Shown: positions 1 to 13,481 of the stretch, in pieces | Layout: each line of letters begins with the position of its first letter | Position numbering within the stretch: position 1 is the first letter of the stretch | Assembly (NCBI GenBank): GCA_012295275.1 | Contig: CM022673.1 | Coordinates: forward strand, 22,629,413-22,693,412 | Direction: 5' to 3' | DNA: 64,000 bases | DNA from: Chrysomallon squamiferum | Taxonomy: Eukaryota > Mollusca > Gastropoda > Neomphalida > Peltospiridae | The notes under the pieces: generated by a model | Databases searched by the model: none | Told to the model about the DNA's origin: nothing | The model's input: only the letters and a program-made list of their open reading frames with translations | Made by a program: the position numbers and the translations under genes

Positions 1-283
1 AAAACTGGAAGGATTTCTTTGAAAATGTAAATTTAAAGGAAGATGAGTAAAATAATAAAACTGAGGGGGTAGTCTGAGTAGATTCATATTGATTGTAACA
101 TCAGATTGCTGGGTTTTAAAGTCTCCTCTGGGAAGGCGAAATGCTATATAAATACCATAAAAACTTGCAACAATTTTTTTTTTTTAAACAACAAATACTG
201 ACTATCATTATTATAGCTTGACATTTTACCTCTCGGCGGCAAACTTTTAATGTAATTGTGTTTATAAAGATATTAGACACCTC

Positions 284-374
284 TGTTTATCATGCAGAAT
301 GTTATTTTGTATGTGTGTCGCATGAAGTTTCTGCCTTGTTTATCATACAGAATGTTATTTTGTATGTGACGCAT
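284..374. repeat. Two-copy tandem duplication, about 53-bp period
   Basis: The block beginning TGTTTATCATGCAGAATG at 284 is repeated at 337 with one substitution (GCAG to ACAG) and a two-base indel near its end. Each copy is about 38-40 bases long. The high identity points to a fairly recent local duplication. No function is evident. Confidence 0.85.
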
Positions 375-1104
375 CTCCTGATTTAAATACAGATCGTGTT
401 TTGTAGACAGCTTTTGACATCACCTTCTGTTTAAAGCAGAACTAAAAAATAACAAACGTTAAATGATCTGTGAATAGTATTATGACTTTATACATTATTT
501 AATATACGTCGTCACTACCTTTTTTATAACTGTATACAAATATTTCAGAGCACACTTTTCTGTGTATTATTTCAGAAATGATACAAATTTCTTTATAAAA
601 CACGTATCTATAAAACAATGTATAGTGATAATGGGAATGCCTCTTTAATGTAAAATATGTAATATTATATGCAAAATATAGTATGTGAGATTTTCTTTCT
701 TATATAAATTTAACAGGCTTATACAAAACAATATGAGAAATTCTTCTTTACTAGAAGAGGCATATTATTTTCATACATGATGAGTGGAACGAAGTCGGTT
801 ATTAATACTGTTTAATAAGGAGAAAGACAGGTCAGTTGTTGTACAATCTTTAGTACTGCATCACGTCTAATAAGAAGTGACAGTCGTTCTTTTCATTACA
901 GTATACTGTATTATAACCAACAAACGACCAGCTAAATTTTACAGTTCAACATATACTGTGGTATATAAAATACCAAATAGTAAATAACATTATATGATGA
1001 AATGCATGTTTACGATAGCCTGAGAAATAATAAACTAAGATAATGATACTGTTTGACACTTCGTGCCAATAGGCATGTCGTCCTATACTTGTTGTTTGTT
1101 TGTG

Positions 1105-1105
<1 letters not shown>

Positions 1106-1136
<31 letters not shown>
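1106..1136. repeat. (GT)n microsatellite
   Basis: About 15 uninterrupted GT dinucleotides. Confidence 0.95.
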
Positions 1137-1140
<4 letters not shown>

Positions 1141-1338
1141 CTTTATCAAGCAGTTGTGCTTATCTAATCTGGCTTTGAATCATGAACAGGCTCAGTACAT
1201 ACTCAGATAAGATTATACAACAATCAAAATACATTTCAAAATCCGTTTCACATGACACCAATCGGATTTACGGAACATTATTACGTTACGTACTCTTTTC
1301 TATCTTTCTTTCTTTTCTTTAACCTTCTTTATTTTTCT

Positions 1339-1341
<3 letters not shown>

Positions 1342-1374
<33 letters not shown>
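1342..1374. repeat. Poly(A) run followed by A/T-rich simple sequence
   Basis: A run of more than 30 adenines leads into AAT and GAAA-type low-complexity sequence up to about 1440. It could be the tail of an old retroposon, but no body is recognisable. Confidence 0.9.
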
Positions 1375-1376
<2 letters not shown>

Positions 1377-1886
1377 AAATAATAATAATAAATAAAAGAA
1401 AAGAAAGAAAGAAAAAACAAGAAGAAAAAATAATAATTAACGAATTTTTGAGAAGCTGAAAACATTTTTCTGAAAAAGGCCGACCGACACTGTTGCACAA
1501 TTTCTTCCCTTTTGCAACTGAGCTTGTGGAAAATCCATTTACACGTTGATGTCAAAAGTAAATTTTCAAACAATAAACAACTCATTCATAAAACATATTT
1601 CACTCATGTACTAACACTTTTACTGCGGGTTGCGATTGTGTAATGGCTTTAGCAGGCTTGCTTGTTATTTATTTCTTTGCCGCAGTGTAAGGTTTATGGC
1701 TTGCCCTCAGAGAGACTAAGCAAAAGAAAAAAAAATGGATATTTACCGCTTCACTTATCGGTGCAACATAATCAAAACAAAAAGTCCATGTTCTTTGATA
1801 TGGTCAATTGTGTTCTCATTACAAACACGTAGGGAGGCGAAGTCAGACGTTTTGCAGCATCGAGAATAGAGAAGTATATTTGTTTA

Positions 1887-1902
1887 ACGCCACCTAGCGT
1901 TT
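1887..1902 (-). promoter_or_regulatory. CTCF-like core motif
   Basis: On the minus strand this reads AACGCTAGGTGGCGTT. It fits the CTCF core (CCASYAGRKGGCRS-like) at the TAGGTGGCG centre. It is a single motif match made by eye in AT-rich DNA and is not evidence of occupancy. A second match in the same orientation lies at 58155-58169. Confidence 0.3.
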
Positions 1903-2873
1903 TGTACACATTATTAACACATCAGTAATTATAGATATTCGTGTAAGACCTTGCAGATGTAGTAAATGGATTATAACACGAGGTTTTAATAAGCTAATAG
2001 CAGTAAGTGTACCTGTTACTTCATGTAACAGTGTACAACAATCCACATATTTATGATGTAACAGAGAAACACTAGGCATAATAATTTATTTATTAAAGAG
2101 AAAACGGAGTAAGGTAACTTTAAAAACAAAATTAAAACATAATAATAATAATATTAATAATAATAATAATGATGATGATGATGTGATTGATAATAACAAT
2201 AATAATTGTTAATGAACTTTAATTCTTGCAGTAAGTAGATATTTATTTGGAAATAAGACATTATTCCAGAGGTTGGTTTCAACAAGTAAATAATAATTAG
2301 AAATCTGTCCAATAATAATATTTTATAAAACACTATTATAATAATTTAAAAATTTAATAGTCCTTTAAAATAACATTATATAAAAAACAAAACAAAAAAC
2401 ATTCAAATATATATATAATAAAAAATTAACCTGAAAAAATATGAATACCTGTTAAAAAGTTGTAACTGTTATCAGAAGTAATTCTTTTATTTACTTATTT
2501 ATTGTTCTTCTTGTTCTTGCTCTTAGTTGTTGTTTTTTTGTTTAAAAACATTTGATTAAAAAAATAATTTAAATTAACCTTAAAGAGTTACCTTAGTCAT
2601 ACCATACATTATTTTTTCTTCCTCTTTTATTATTATTATTATTATTGTTATCATTATTAGTGTTGATAAAATAATTCTTCCTCCACAATACATTTATAAC
2701 CGAAAACATTAAATAACAACGGCGGCAATTGTTGTAAACAACAATGACATCAACAATAAAAATACCAATATCAAGAATAACAAATTATTATTAATTTTTT
2801 AAAACACACACCCTAACGAAAAACAACAACAGCTAAATAAATAAATAAACTGATTAATTATTTAATACAAAAA

Positions 2874-2878
<5 letters not shown>

Positions 2879-2944
<66 letters not shown>
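2879..2944. repeat. (AAT)n microsatellite
   Basis: About 22 uninterrupted AAT triplets. On the minus strand they produce a spurious poly-tyrosine reading frame. Confidence 0.97.
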
Positions 2945-2947
<3 letters not shown>

Positions 2948-5900
2948 AAAATAAATATACAAATAAACAATATTAGAAAAAGGAAAAGAAAAGGTCTATA
3001 GAAGTCAGATAGTAATAAATGACTAAAATCATTCAAAAACAGTTTCTACAAAAAAACACTTACCTGTTAAATTAGTTATTCAAGTCACATATGTCTTCTT
3101 TAGACAAAATTTATCGATTTACAGAATATTAAGCAATTTTTATTCAAGAAATAACGGAATATTGCATAGAAAACAGAATTTGTCAAAAAGGCCTTTATAG
3201 TTAAAGATGTTTTTGTTTTTTTAATTTATTTATTTATCATTTTTTTAAATATTGTTGCATTTGGGTTGAGAAAAAAAAAACTTAAACTGATAAATATCTA
3301 AATAACTAAAAATATGTTGCATTTAATTCGAATTTTGAACATAGAAGTCTCAAAATCTATTTCTTCTAATTTTTATTTTATTTCATTTGTTTATTTTTAT
3401 ATACTTTTTAAAATTAAGTAGGCTGTTGATCTGTCGTGAGTTCTTTCTGTGTATATCTTCTTTACACAATAGTAACACAACTCACTGTGAGAATGATAGT
3501 AAGAAGTTTGGAAAAATGTCGGCAAGTCATTCTCTGTTTAGTTAGGTGTCGAGAATACCTCGAATATCAGCGCTTCCGGGAAATGTGTGCGTAATCCACG
3601 AACGATTGTTTTGAATGTCAGTGTTTTTCAACACCTGCGTCCTTAACCGCTAACAACAAAAATGGCACCATCGGATCCTTGCTGGAAAAAATAAACTGAA
3701 CCTGCTGTCTTCGCTAAGTTCTTAACTACCACGATGAAGGAGTGAAGAATATGTATGTTAGTTTTGAGAGGAACTTTATACTATTTAATACAGCTCTATC
3801 ATAACAGTTTTAGTAAAATATTAATATCTGAATGTTCGAGTTTTATTAGCAAGTCCTAACATTAGGTTTAACTTTATAATTAATTTCTGTTCGTGTCCAT
3901 ACTGGTCTGTTTTCAGTTTAAGCTAATGCTTAACAACTAACACATACAAGAACACAGGTTTTTGGGTGGGGTTTTTTACGGGAATATAAAATATCCTTTC
4001 ATGCTGTATTGACCATGGAGTGGCAGGAGCAGGTTTCCTTTCTCATTTGAAAAAGACATATTTAGCATTTAATTTTAAGACCTGCTGTCTTTAAAAATGT
4101 TCATCATTTACTGCCACCATTTTATTTCTGAAAAGATTGTGCATAAAAACTGTGATCTAGTTTAACATTCAGACAGAGTTGTGGCGTTTTCTTTGGTGTA
4201 ATCAGCTTGCACTGGATGACTTCACATCAGTTTGGCTGAAGGACAAGGAAAAACAAGAAGGTCTTTCAGGCCCGAGTTCATTACCCTTTGGCATAACAAA
4301 ACATGAAAGATCAATCAAGCCATCGCTTGACCACCGAAATGGATGCATTTACTTTGACCAAGTCTTACCTTTGATGTAGAATAAAAGAAAATTGTTGCTG
4401 GTACTACTTATTTAACCTCCTCCCCACATTTTTTTCTTGTACTTTTTAAAACGCATGTTGATCAGAATAACCATTGTAGTTCTGTGCGGTCTAGTTAAAG
4501 AAACCCTCGTTAATTTTTAGTTAAATAAATGCTTCAAACGAGTTAATGTTTAAAGATATTCGACACATTTAGTGTTAATTGTTGCTAATATTATCTTAGA
4601 AAGGACTACCTTTATTGTTACATGTTGTCTACTCACAGCATATACAACAGAAACACTTTTTAAGGCCTTTGGCACATTTTATTTATTTATTTACTGTAGC
4701 ATAGACTGGAACAGGAACTAAAATGCCCAGTGCGAGAACTGAAGAGGATTGATCTAAACGTTACTATCGTCTTTTTCTGTAGGACACAGTGGTTTTCAGA
4801 TCAGTAGTTAATTTTGTTATTTCGATACTGTTTCTGCAATGTACATGTTTTTATTCATTAAGCTGATTTATATTTATTTTTTATTTTTATTTTTCTTTAT
4901 TTTTATTTACCTAGATAAGTTTTTCTTTAAGCATAAATCCGTACTTAAAGGTGAGATGACTTTAACTGATATAATTATCTCTCTTGCTTCTCGGATTAAT
5001 GCAAATACATACATATAAACACCGCCTGAGAAATACGTGTTTATAATTTTTATATATATATGTAAACAGAAATAATAAAGAATATTTAGTAACAATATAC
5101 AATTTGCAAACTAAAATGTGGTCTGCTTATCACGTTTTAATGTAATATGTTCTGTCTTGTGTAATTAACCGAAATAATTGAATGGGTAAACCGCTAATAA
5201 AAGTTATACCTAGTCGGGTAACAGAAGTGAATAAATTAATAAAAAGGCAGTTCACTTGATTTAATGTGACCAAATATAATTATGACAAGGGAATTAAAAC
5301 ATACGTTATTTATAATTAAAATAGTTTTATGTTTATGTGTTCCTATATATTCGTTTATTCGATTTGGAGTCGTTTGTACAGCTATAAAATGTGGAACTAT
5401 CTTGTATTTATACCACAATTCTTCTTCTTTGTTTCGCTTTCTCAGCCTCTGTTTTCTTCACTTAAGTTATATTTAACTCGTATTGTTTTGGTTGTTATTA
5501 TTGTCCTGCCAGCCAATGCGGTTATTTTATTTTTAATATTATCAAAGCGGATACTGTTTTCAATTAACAGACACTGGTTAAAGTTAATGTCTTAACCCTA
5601 TTACAATCAAATAATAAAACAGATGCAACCCCTATGCATTCATATTATCTGCTTTCTTCACAACACATTTGTGAATTTAATATTAATTGTGTGATAACAG
5701 AATTGGAGAAGGACAGCACGTATTTTGGTAACGTCACCGAGTTTCAGAATGATTCATTAGTAATATTTATTTTATTTTCAGATTATTCATTAAAAATAGA
5801 AATATCCATAATACAAATAATAAAAAACTGGCCCATGCTGCTAATTTTCACATGACTTTACAAGGACATCAATAACAACAGCAACAGTGAAGCTGATCAC

Positions 5901-6431
5901 TTTCTCGCCAAGCACTGGACAGTGTTTTCACGGCTTGTTAATTATCCAGAGAATTACATGCATAATAATGTCTCTATGTAACCCCAGTCTGTGTCTGTTA
6001 TCGTTTATTATGACCTGATCAAAGAAAGTGCGGCGTCTACGTTCTCCTTAATACGTGTCCACGGTTTTGATTTATTTGGCGAGCATCTTCAGATATTGAC
6101 CATCATGCATCATTCTTAGTGCAGCACCTGTCAATTACCCACTTTTAATTGGTTGCTGATTAATGTGTTTCCCTCTGAACTGTAATTATTCAAAAGTGCA
6201 GTTAGGTAATAATGGGAGAAGGATGTAGACATAACGGAAATGTTTAGTAGAAACTTCCTGGGATACGTAGAAAGAGAAAGGAACAGGTAACTGATATTAA
6301 CTTTTAGAAAACTTTTACAGCCCTCTCACCCCCCAAAAAAAATCAAATCAAACTAAATCAAATAAATCAAAATAAAATACAGTAAAATAAAATAAAATAG
6401 AATAAATAAATAAATAAAAACAAACAACAAA

Positions 6432-6432
<1 letters not shown>

Positions 6433-6464
<32 letters not shown>

Positions 6465-6480
6465 TATTATTATTATTATA
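6433..6480. repeat. AAT array that flips to ATT (palindromic microsatellite)
   Basis: About ten AAT units run directly into about six ATT units with the switch near 6463, so the two halves can pair as a hairpin. A similar switch occurs at 16553-16609. Confidence 0.9.
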
Positions 6481-7539
6481 TAACATCAGCACCTTTTAAA
6501 CATTCATTCCATACTCTGTGTCATCCTTACCCATACATCCGTAGTTCACTTATTCAACTTGGTTTAGATATTATGTTTCTACTTTGTCTTTGATGTATCT
6601 ATCCTTGTCTTCTATTTTCTTCTTCTTCTTCTAAGGCTGGTTATTCTTGTTTTTATTGTTATTATTTAATAAAGCCAACCCGAGTAACAGAAATGTAATG
6701 ACTCTCAATAAGAATTAAAAATAATTTATAGTATTGAACATAAAGTGAATTTTTTTTCTTGAACACTCATACAAATATGTGAAAGATATTTTTTAGAGGA
6801 ATGGAACCAGTGCAAGAGAATAAAGCAAACTATCGAAGAAGAGAATTCAAATATATATATATATTATCACTAACAAAGATTGTCTTTAGATTTTGTTAAT
6901 TTATGTGGCACGAAAGAGTGTAGCTCATCAAGGAGTCAAAACTGTATCCTTTAACGGCAGATGACAGTGGAATGTGCAGTGTATGCAGCCAGTGCAGTAT
7001 CGACGTAGCATGACGTGTTCTGTCAGAATCAATCAGAACATAAATAAAACTACATGTCAACATATACATTTTCTACATAGCATTTCAAACAAACAGTTAT
7101 CCAATCTCTCTTTCTTTTTTCTTTTTTTGTCAGTCCATACCTCTCTTTCATCTTGTCTCTGTCTATAATACATACATATTAAACACACACACTCACACAT
7201 ATGAAGTTAATGAAGAAAAGAAAATATTGCTTATAAACTGACAAAATATATAAAACATTAACAGTAAGGGAAATTTTACGTTTTGCTGTTCAAGCAAAAG
7301 GTTATTTTCAAATGAGTACAATTGCTGAATAGATGTCGTCATTGAGCTTTTAAACTGTAAAAGTTAAATGGCTAAACTATTAAAAACAATTCACAGAATT
7401 ATTAAATATTAAATTTGTCTCGAAATAAGATAGATACAGCAATAATGTATACCACAACTGCAACACTGTCATAATGTATTTGCTTTGATGATAGAAATTA
7501 AAATGAACTATGTTCCGGAAATGTAATGGACATATTCCC

Positions 7540-7770
7540 ATGATACAGTGTGCTTGATTCCGCCACCTGAACAATCAGTCTGGGCAAATCATGCTGTAAA
7601 AGACACCGTAAAGTATTCATTTTCATTACAAAGTCCGTTTATTTTCCGGCGAGCGAAAAGGGAATACTGGGTGTGTATTGATGTTACGCCTCACCAGCAA
7701 CACGTAATTAGCGAGGCGGGCGGAGCGGGGATGGACTGGGACACGGGATGCAAGTTGTGACAGGTGTTTT
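7540..7770. other. GC-richer island with G-quadruplex motif
   Basis: This stretch is clearly richer in G+C and CpG than its flanks and has no microsatellite. At 7718-7747 four G-runs separated by loops of 6, 7 and 4 bases satisfy the usual G3+N1-7 G-quadruplex rule. A CACCTG E-box lies near its start (about 7564). One + frame is open over much of it, from 7548 to 7760, but no ATG or splice-site arrangement supports a gene. A conserved non-coding element or cryptic promoter is more likely than an exon. Confidence 0.45.
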
Positions 7771-9578
7771 CTTCACAGCGAACAAAAACAACAGTGTAAT
7801 CAAAATTACTCTTTGTCAGAGCAAGATAACAAAAGTGTTACTGCTGTGCCAAGCAGTTATTATTTTATTTATTTGTTTTTCTTGATTATTATAACGGAGA
7901 CAATGCAAGCTACCTTTACTTAACATAATTAAATCGCTAATGGTGAAAGGTGGCATGAATAATTATTATAATAATCATTGTTGTTGTTCTTGTTGTTATT
8001 GTTTAGGTTTTTGTTGTTGTTAAGAACTAGTTAACAAGAAAATCTGACACATTTTAATGAAATTTTAAATTACACTTTATATCACTTGATCATTATTATG
8101 TCAACTTTAAAATTAATTACCTTTATAATTTTTACTGTGAATGAGAAAAACATAAATTTAACTAATAAAACAATTACATTTAGTTTTTATGCGAAACAGA
8201 AAAATAACCGTATAGTTTTCAGCATTTAAATTTTTCTTTTCTTTATTATCTATAATGATCTGATTAGATATCAGTAATGATTTTACAGCAATGATATTAG
8301 CGTAAGACATTTTTCAGATTTATTGTTAAACTTTAATGCTGTATTTTATTCTTGTGTTTTTATGGTGAGACATGGATGTATGTGTGTGTATGTATGTTGC
8401 AGCGCGCGCGAGCAACAGTGCTGATTTTTATGAAAAGACGCCTGCTAATATTATGGACTACTCTTTTGAATTATTAGATTTCTTTATTAAAGAAATTTCT
8501 TATTACTTCCTAAGACACAAAACACAGAAATGAAAATATCCCAGTGATACTACCGGTGAAAAATTATTTTCTTATTTTACGAAATAATTATATCGATGCT
8601 GCATGTGAATAAACAGTAATTATTAGATAGGTTAGCTTTAATTAATTTTTAGACTCATCCTTCATTGCATAATATAAAGTATTCATACTGCGACAGATAA
8701 ACCTCAAGCTTTCGGGATAGTTGCAAATCACAATATCTCGCGAAATTATTAATATACATCTAATAATAATAATAATAATAATAATAACAACAATAACAAC
8801 AACAACAATAAATAGTTAGATAGACAGATAGATAAACAAATAAATAAATAAATAAATAAATAATTTTAGAAAATGAAACCATTTAACTAAAGCTTTTGAA
8901 TCAGTAATGAACGTTATGCGACATAATAGTCGATGAAACCTTGTTTTGGCGCCAAAGTCTGCATGCAGTCCGGAGCCTAAATATTTGCGAAGTATTAGCA
9001 TGTAAGAATGAGAAAATTTCTCAGAAGCAGACACGATTCGGTGGTGAGCATGTGAGTTAGTTGATCTACTTATAAGAATTTCGTCTTGCTCAGATTCATT
9101 TCCCTCCGGGGGGACTTGTTTTATGTAGGAAATAAATTCCTTTCTGGTCTGTAAAGCACGGTATAACCAACTTTTTGTCTCTAGTATTAAATTCTGTTAC
9201 ATACTTTTTTCTTTTTGTTTTTATTATTATTATTATAGTTAGAATCAGGATTTTCTCTTTCATGCTTAAACATTTTAATTTCTGTATAAAAATAACTTTA
9301 ATGTACGTTTTTATCGATACATATCTCATGACTCTACAGACGTGTATGGTATTAAATAACTATTAATAACGAGTACAGACACATATCTTTCAGCAGACAG
9401 CGACAACGTGACTGCTATTATTACAGATTTAAAAGATGAAGAAAGTAGTAAGATGTGAGAAAATTTGTTTCCTGTCACATTCTCACTGTAGATACCTGTT
9501 TCACGTCATGATAAGCAGAGCACCGCAGCATGTACAGTCTAACTAGACATGCAGACAAAAATATCAAGTTATCATGAA

Positions 9579-9626
<48 letters not shown>

Positions 9627-10289
9627 TATAATAATAATAATAATAATAAACGATCTAAGTACTTGAGATTATTAATTTATTTCTTATTTTGTGAATAAAC
9701 CGCATATTTAAATTTATTCCTTAATGACTTTACACGGTTCTATCTTTTATTTCTTTAATTGTGAACTTTGTTAGTACAGCTAATACTTGTATTCCTGTAT
9801 TAATTGGAATACGTGTATCTATTTAGTCTTCTTATAATTAAACGGATTTAGTTATCAGTGCTTTTGGCTGCGATAGTAGTTTATTACTAGGTGAACGTTT
9901 GTGGTGTGCAGAGGTCTGGGCCAACTCCTTGACTGTGTGCCCCAAAGACTCAAGAATAGGGCCTGGTACTGAGAAATATTATGAGAAAGGAAGATATTTT
10001 GAATATGTAACACAAATGAAACATACAATAAACACTTTATTTGATTTAAATATCTTCGCCTATTCGCCCCCTACCCCACTGCACGCCACTGATAACCCTC
10101 AAAGTGATAGTTTGAGTCCTTTACAATGATATGAATCAGTCTGCTAATTTATTCGATTCGACTCGGTACGATTTTTACCGTAACAAAGAAAATCGGGAAG
10201 ATACTCATTGACTCATTATTGATAATGTGGAAGAATACTGCCAGAAAGACGAGATATCCAGTCAGAACATACCCGGCACTCGGATCAAA
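7771..10289. other. Gene-free AT-rich region
   Basis: Nothing coding is supported. It holds AAT repeats at 8761-8787, an AAAT run at 8838-8862 and a longer AAT array at 9581-9649. An open frame at 9899-10129 has a GTG start and no recognisable motif. Confidence 0.7.
9581..9649. repeat. (AAT)n microsatellite
   Basis: Over 20 AAT units with one small interruption near 9627. Confidence 0.95.
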
Positions 10290-10294
10290 GTGAT

Positions 10295-10693
10295 TCAAAA
10301 CGTCCCTTGAGCAAAACGTCAGCTCATATAACTATTAAGTATATGGGTATATCATTATTTGTGTTTTTCTCATAGCTTTCTTTTCACAGTGCTGTTAAAA
10401 TGCTAATGCAAAATAATAGGTGGAAAATATGTGTCATTAGCTATGAAACAACATTTTGACACAATATTATTAATGCAAAGACAACAGGGACAATTTTTTT
10501 AAAATTTGGGACCAGTACATTTCAGAAATAATAACACTGAAAATACAGACTGAAAGAAAAACGCGGCGATCTAATATGATCCATAACTGAATTTGACTGA
10601 ATACTGACTTTGAAATAGGGACATTTTGACCAGTGGACGTTTTGGCTCAGTACGTTTCGAAAGGCGAAAATTTTGGCTTGGGGACGTTTTGAC
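10295..10693. mobile_element. Short non-autonomous DNA-transposon-like element with repeated end motifs
   Basis: The left end carries TCAAAACGTCCC (10295-10306) followed by GCAAAACGTC (10311-10320). The right end carries the inverted form three times: GGGACATTTTGAC (10618-10630), TGGACGTTTTGGC (10634-10646) and GGGGACGTTTTGAC (10680-10693). Inverted termini with several subterminal copies of one motif over about 400 bases, and no coding capacity, are typical of MITE-like derivatives of DNA transposons. I could not define the target-site duplication, so the superfamily is unknown and the exact ends may extend several bases further. Confidence 0.55.
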
Positions 10694-12644
10694 TGGAAAC
10701 CACATAGACACTTAAACTAATCAAAACGATATATATATATATATAAAAAAGACAAAAAAAGAAAGAAAAAAAGACAGGCTGACAGTATTAATATTTGTAG
10801 CAGTATTGCTGCGATCCAGTCAGATTAATCATGTTGGAATATTTTATCAATTTTAATTCTTCCAGTAGACTCCATTTATTTTAAATAGTTATTTAAATTA
10901 AGATCGCCAGTATGCAAACGGTATACGTGTTTATGATACTGAACTATAGTATTTATTATTTTGTCGCTGTAATTTGCTGGGTTATTTTTATTATTATTTT
11001 GTCTTAAACAGTTTGTTAACTCCGTAAATTCCGTTCATAACTCGTTAACGTTATTACAGTATTAGCTGAACTTTTCGTCCATGAAACTCGAAGAACTTTC
11101 ATCTTCATTAGCACAGCACACTAATTATTTTGATCAATTCATTATAATTTTTACTTACTCTTATTAAGGGTTATGAACAGTCCCCGAATAATCTTCATTA
11201 AATAAAAATATTTCTTCTTTTTTTAAAATAGAAAATCGTTCATTTGTTGTGTTCTCATCATTTGCTTCTTTCCTTGGTAAATAAATGAAATTAAAGGGTT
11301 ATTGTATTTAGTACATTTGATATTTTTAAAATTTATTAGATGATTGGGATGATTGTAGAACGTTTAAATAACAAATGTTAAAAACTACAAATATATATAA
11401 ACACACGCATACACGCACACACATTTTTTTTATTTCAATTTTTTTTTTTTTTTTTTTTTTTGGTATTAAACAGTGTAAGATACAGATTTTATGTTTTTAA
11501 CAAATTACAAATGATAACAACAACTAAAGCTATTATTAAGTAAAACTCTTTTTTTTTTAGTCATGATTACATTAAATAATCTATTCTGTTTTTTTTTCTT
11601 TCTTTTTTCGCGAGCCCAGCAGCTCGAGTAAATGCTAGTGTAAATCTCCATGAGTGCAACACCTTTCTCCAGGGTTTTGTCAGAAGGCCACACTGCTTTC
11701 CCACTGTTCTTATAGGTGACACAATGCTGCAGATATTCCTAGGGGTTTTGGCATGTTCCAGGTTATCCAATACGTGAATCATTAATCCTAAACACCCCCC
11801 TCTACAAAGAAAAGCATAAACAATGATATAAATATAAAATATTTTATGTTTCTTATTATTAGTTCTTGACTCTTTGTTTTAGAAAATTTTGTAAGATTCC
11901 AGAACACCGTAAAAATGAACAAATGAAGGAAAAGATGATACAAGATTAACGATTCCTCTTCCCGCGAGAGAGATTCAATTTATTTAACGTTTGTGCAGAA
12001 ACATCTGACATTAACGTCGAACAACCAATTAAAACAGACAATTTATTTTGCTGAAATTAAAATATCAACCTAACCGAGGATACGAAACTGCTTAGGACTG
12101 CTGACTTCATCGAAAGATTACGAAAAATGACGGATTCTGGTTTTTGTCAAGTCCCGTAAAGCCGTATCAGAATTAACGTCCCAGCACTTGCTCTGTTGGA
12201 GTCCACTTATTGCTAGTGATATTTGAACCTGGTTTATACACTGCACGTATAGATATATTATACAGGATATCTATTAGCTAAACGAGGAGAACGGAAAAGA
12301 CTCCGGTAACAAATTTATAAGCAAAGTATCTTTCTTCACTGCGGTATATGGACATATAGAGAGAACCATGGTAAGTAAAATGAATGAATAAAAAAGAAAC
12401 AAAAGCATAAATAAATAAATAAACAAATAAATAAGATATAGTGAGTATACATTTTTTCTAAAATTATATATCTGTATTCTTTCCAAAATATATGTTTGTT
12501 TATTCTATTTTAAAAACTTCTGTATAATTATAAAACTATCTCTGGGTTTTGCTTACAAATATTTCTTAATATAAAATCTTTTGTTTTGCTTACGAAGCCT
12601 TTATAATGTTGAACATTCCAAGATTTCGTATTCAAATCTTACTA

Positions 12645-12708
<64 letters not shown>

Positions 12709-12736
12709 TTAAATAAATAAATAAATAAATAAATAA
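12645..12736. repeat. (AAT)n then (AAAT)n microsatellite
   Basis: About 21 AAT units run to 12709, followed by about six AAAT units. Confidence 0.95.
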
Positions 12737-13368
12737 TTATTAGAAAAACAAACAACAAATAACGGAAATATTCTTTGCCAGATATAGTCCCAAGCTTCAC
12801 TTCTTCTTCTTCTTTTTCTTCATTATAAAGACACATAAAGCATTTCTGGTAAACAAATTTCTTAATACTAGGATGCAGTGTAATTCTTTTAAATCTCAAG
12901 GACTGCCAGTAGGTATCAAGAATGTCAGTTTCCGGTTCGTTCGCATGAGAAAATGAAATTTAATGTTGCCATTCAATTAAGATGTGAAAAAAGACTCTAA
13001 CCGCCCGTGGCTTCATATAAACTGAAATTTGTAGTAGGTCTTCGTTTTCTCTCCCCTCTCTGTATTTTCTCACAAAATGATACAGTCCAAAATAAGGGAC
13101 TATTTTCTCGCAGCTGCTTCGACCACATTAACAACTTACAATGGTTTACATGGAGCAGAAGTGGGTTTCAAAAACGTCTTCAAAACTGAGTGAAGAGGCA
13201 CTCTGAATGTGTTGGTGAACAATGGTCAGCGTACTACATCTGTAAGAGTTTGTATATTCAAAAAGTAAATTCTCTTTAAATGAAACTTTCTGAAGTCCTG
13301 GAAACCTGGGATAACGAGAAGGATCTATGTCGAAATAAATATATTAAGGCATACATACAGGCACATAC

Positions 13369-13481
<113 letters not shown>

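Larger units (their letters stand above)
1..7539. other. Gene-free AT-rich upstream region
   Basis: No coding exon can be supported here. All reading frames are short, start at non-ATG codons or run through simple repeats. The DNA is AT-rich with many poly(A)/poly(T) runs and AAT or AAAT arrays, some listed separately. A reading frame at 4179-4379 (66 codons, TTG start) is somewhat less AT-rich than its surroundings but has no splice-site or motif support. This is probably intergenic DNA. Confidence 0.7.

Noticed and set aside
1319-3036. Frames rich in Phe, Tyr or Ile on the minus strand
   Set aside because: They are translations of poly(A) and AAT arrays, not proteins. The same holds for frames at 12642, 16966, 22266, 24146, 27210, 44026, 45715 and 53503.
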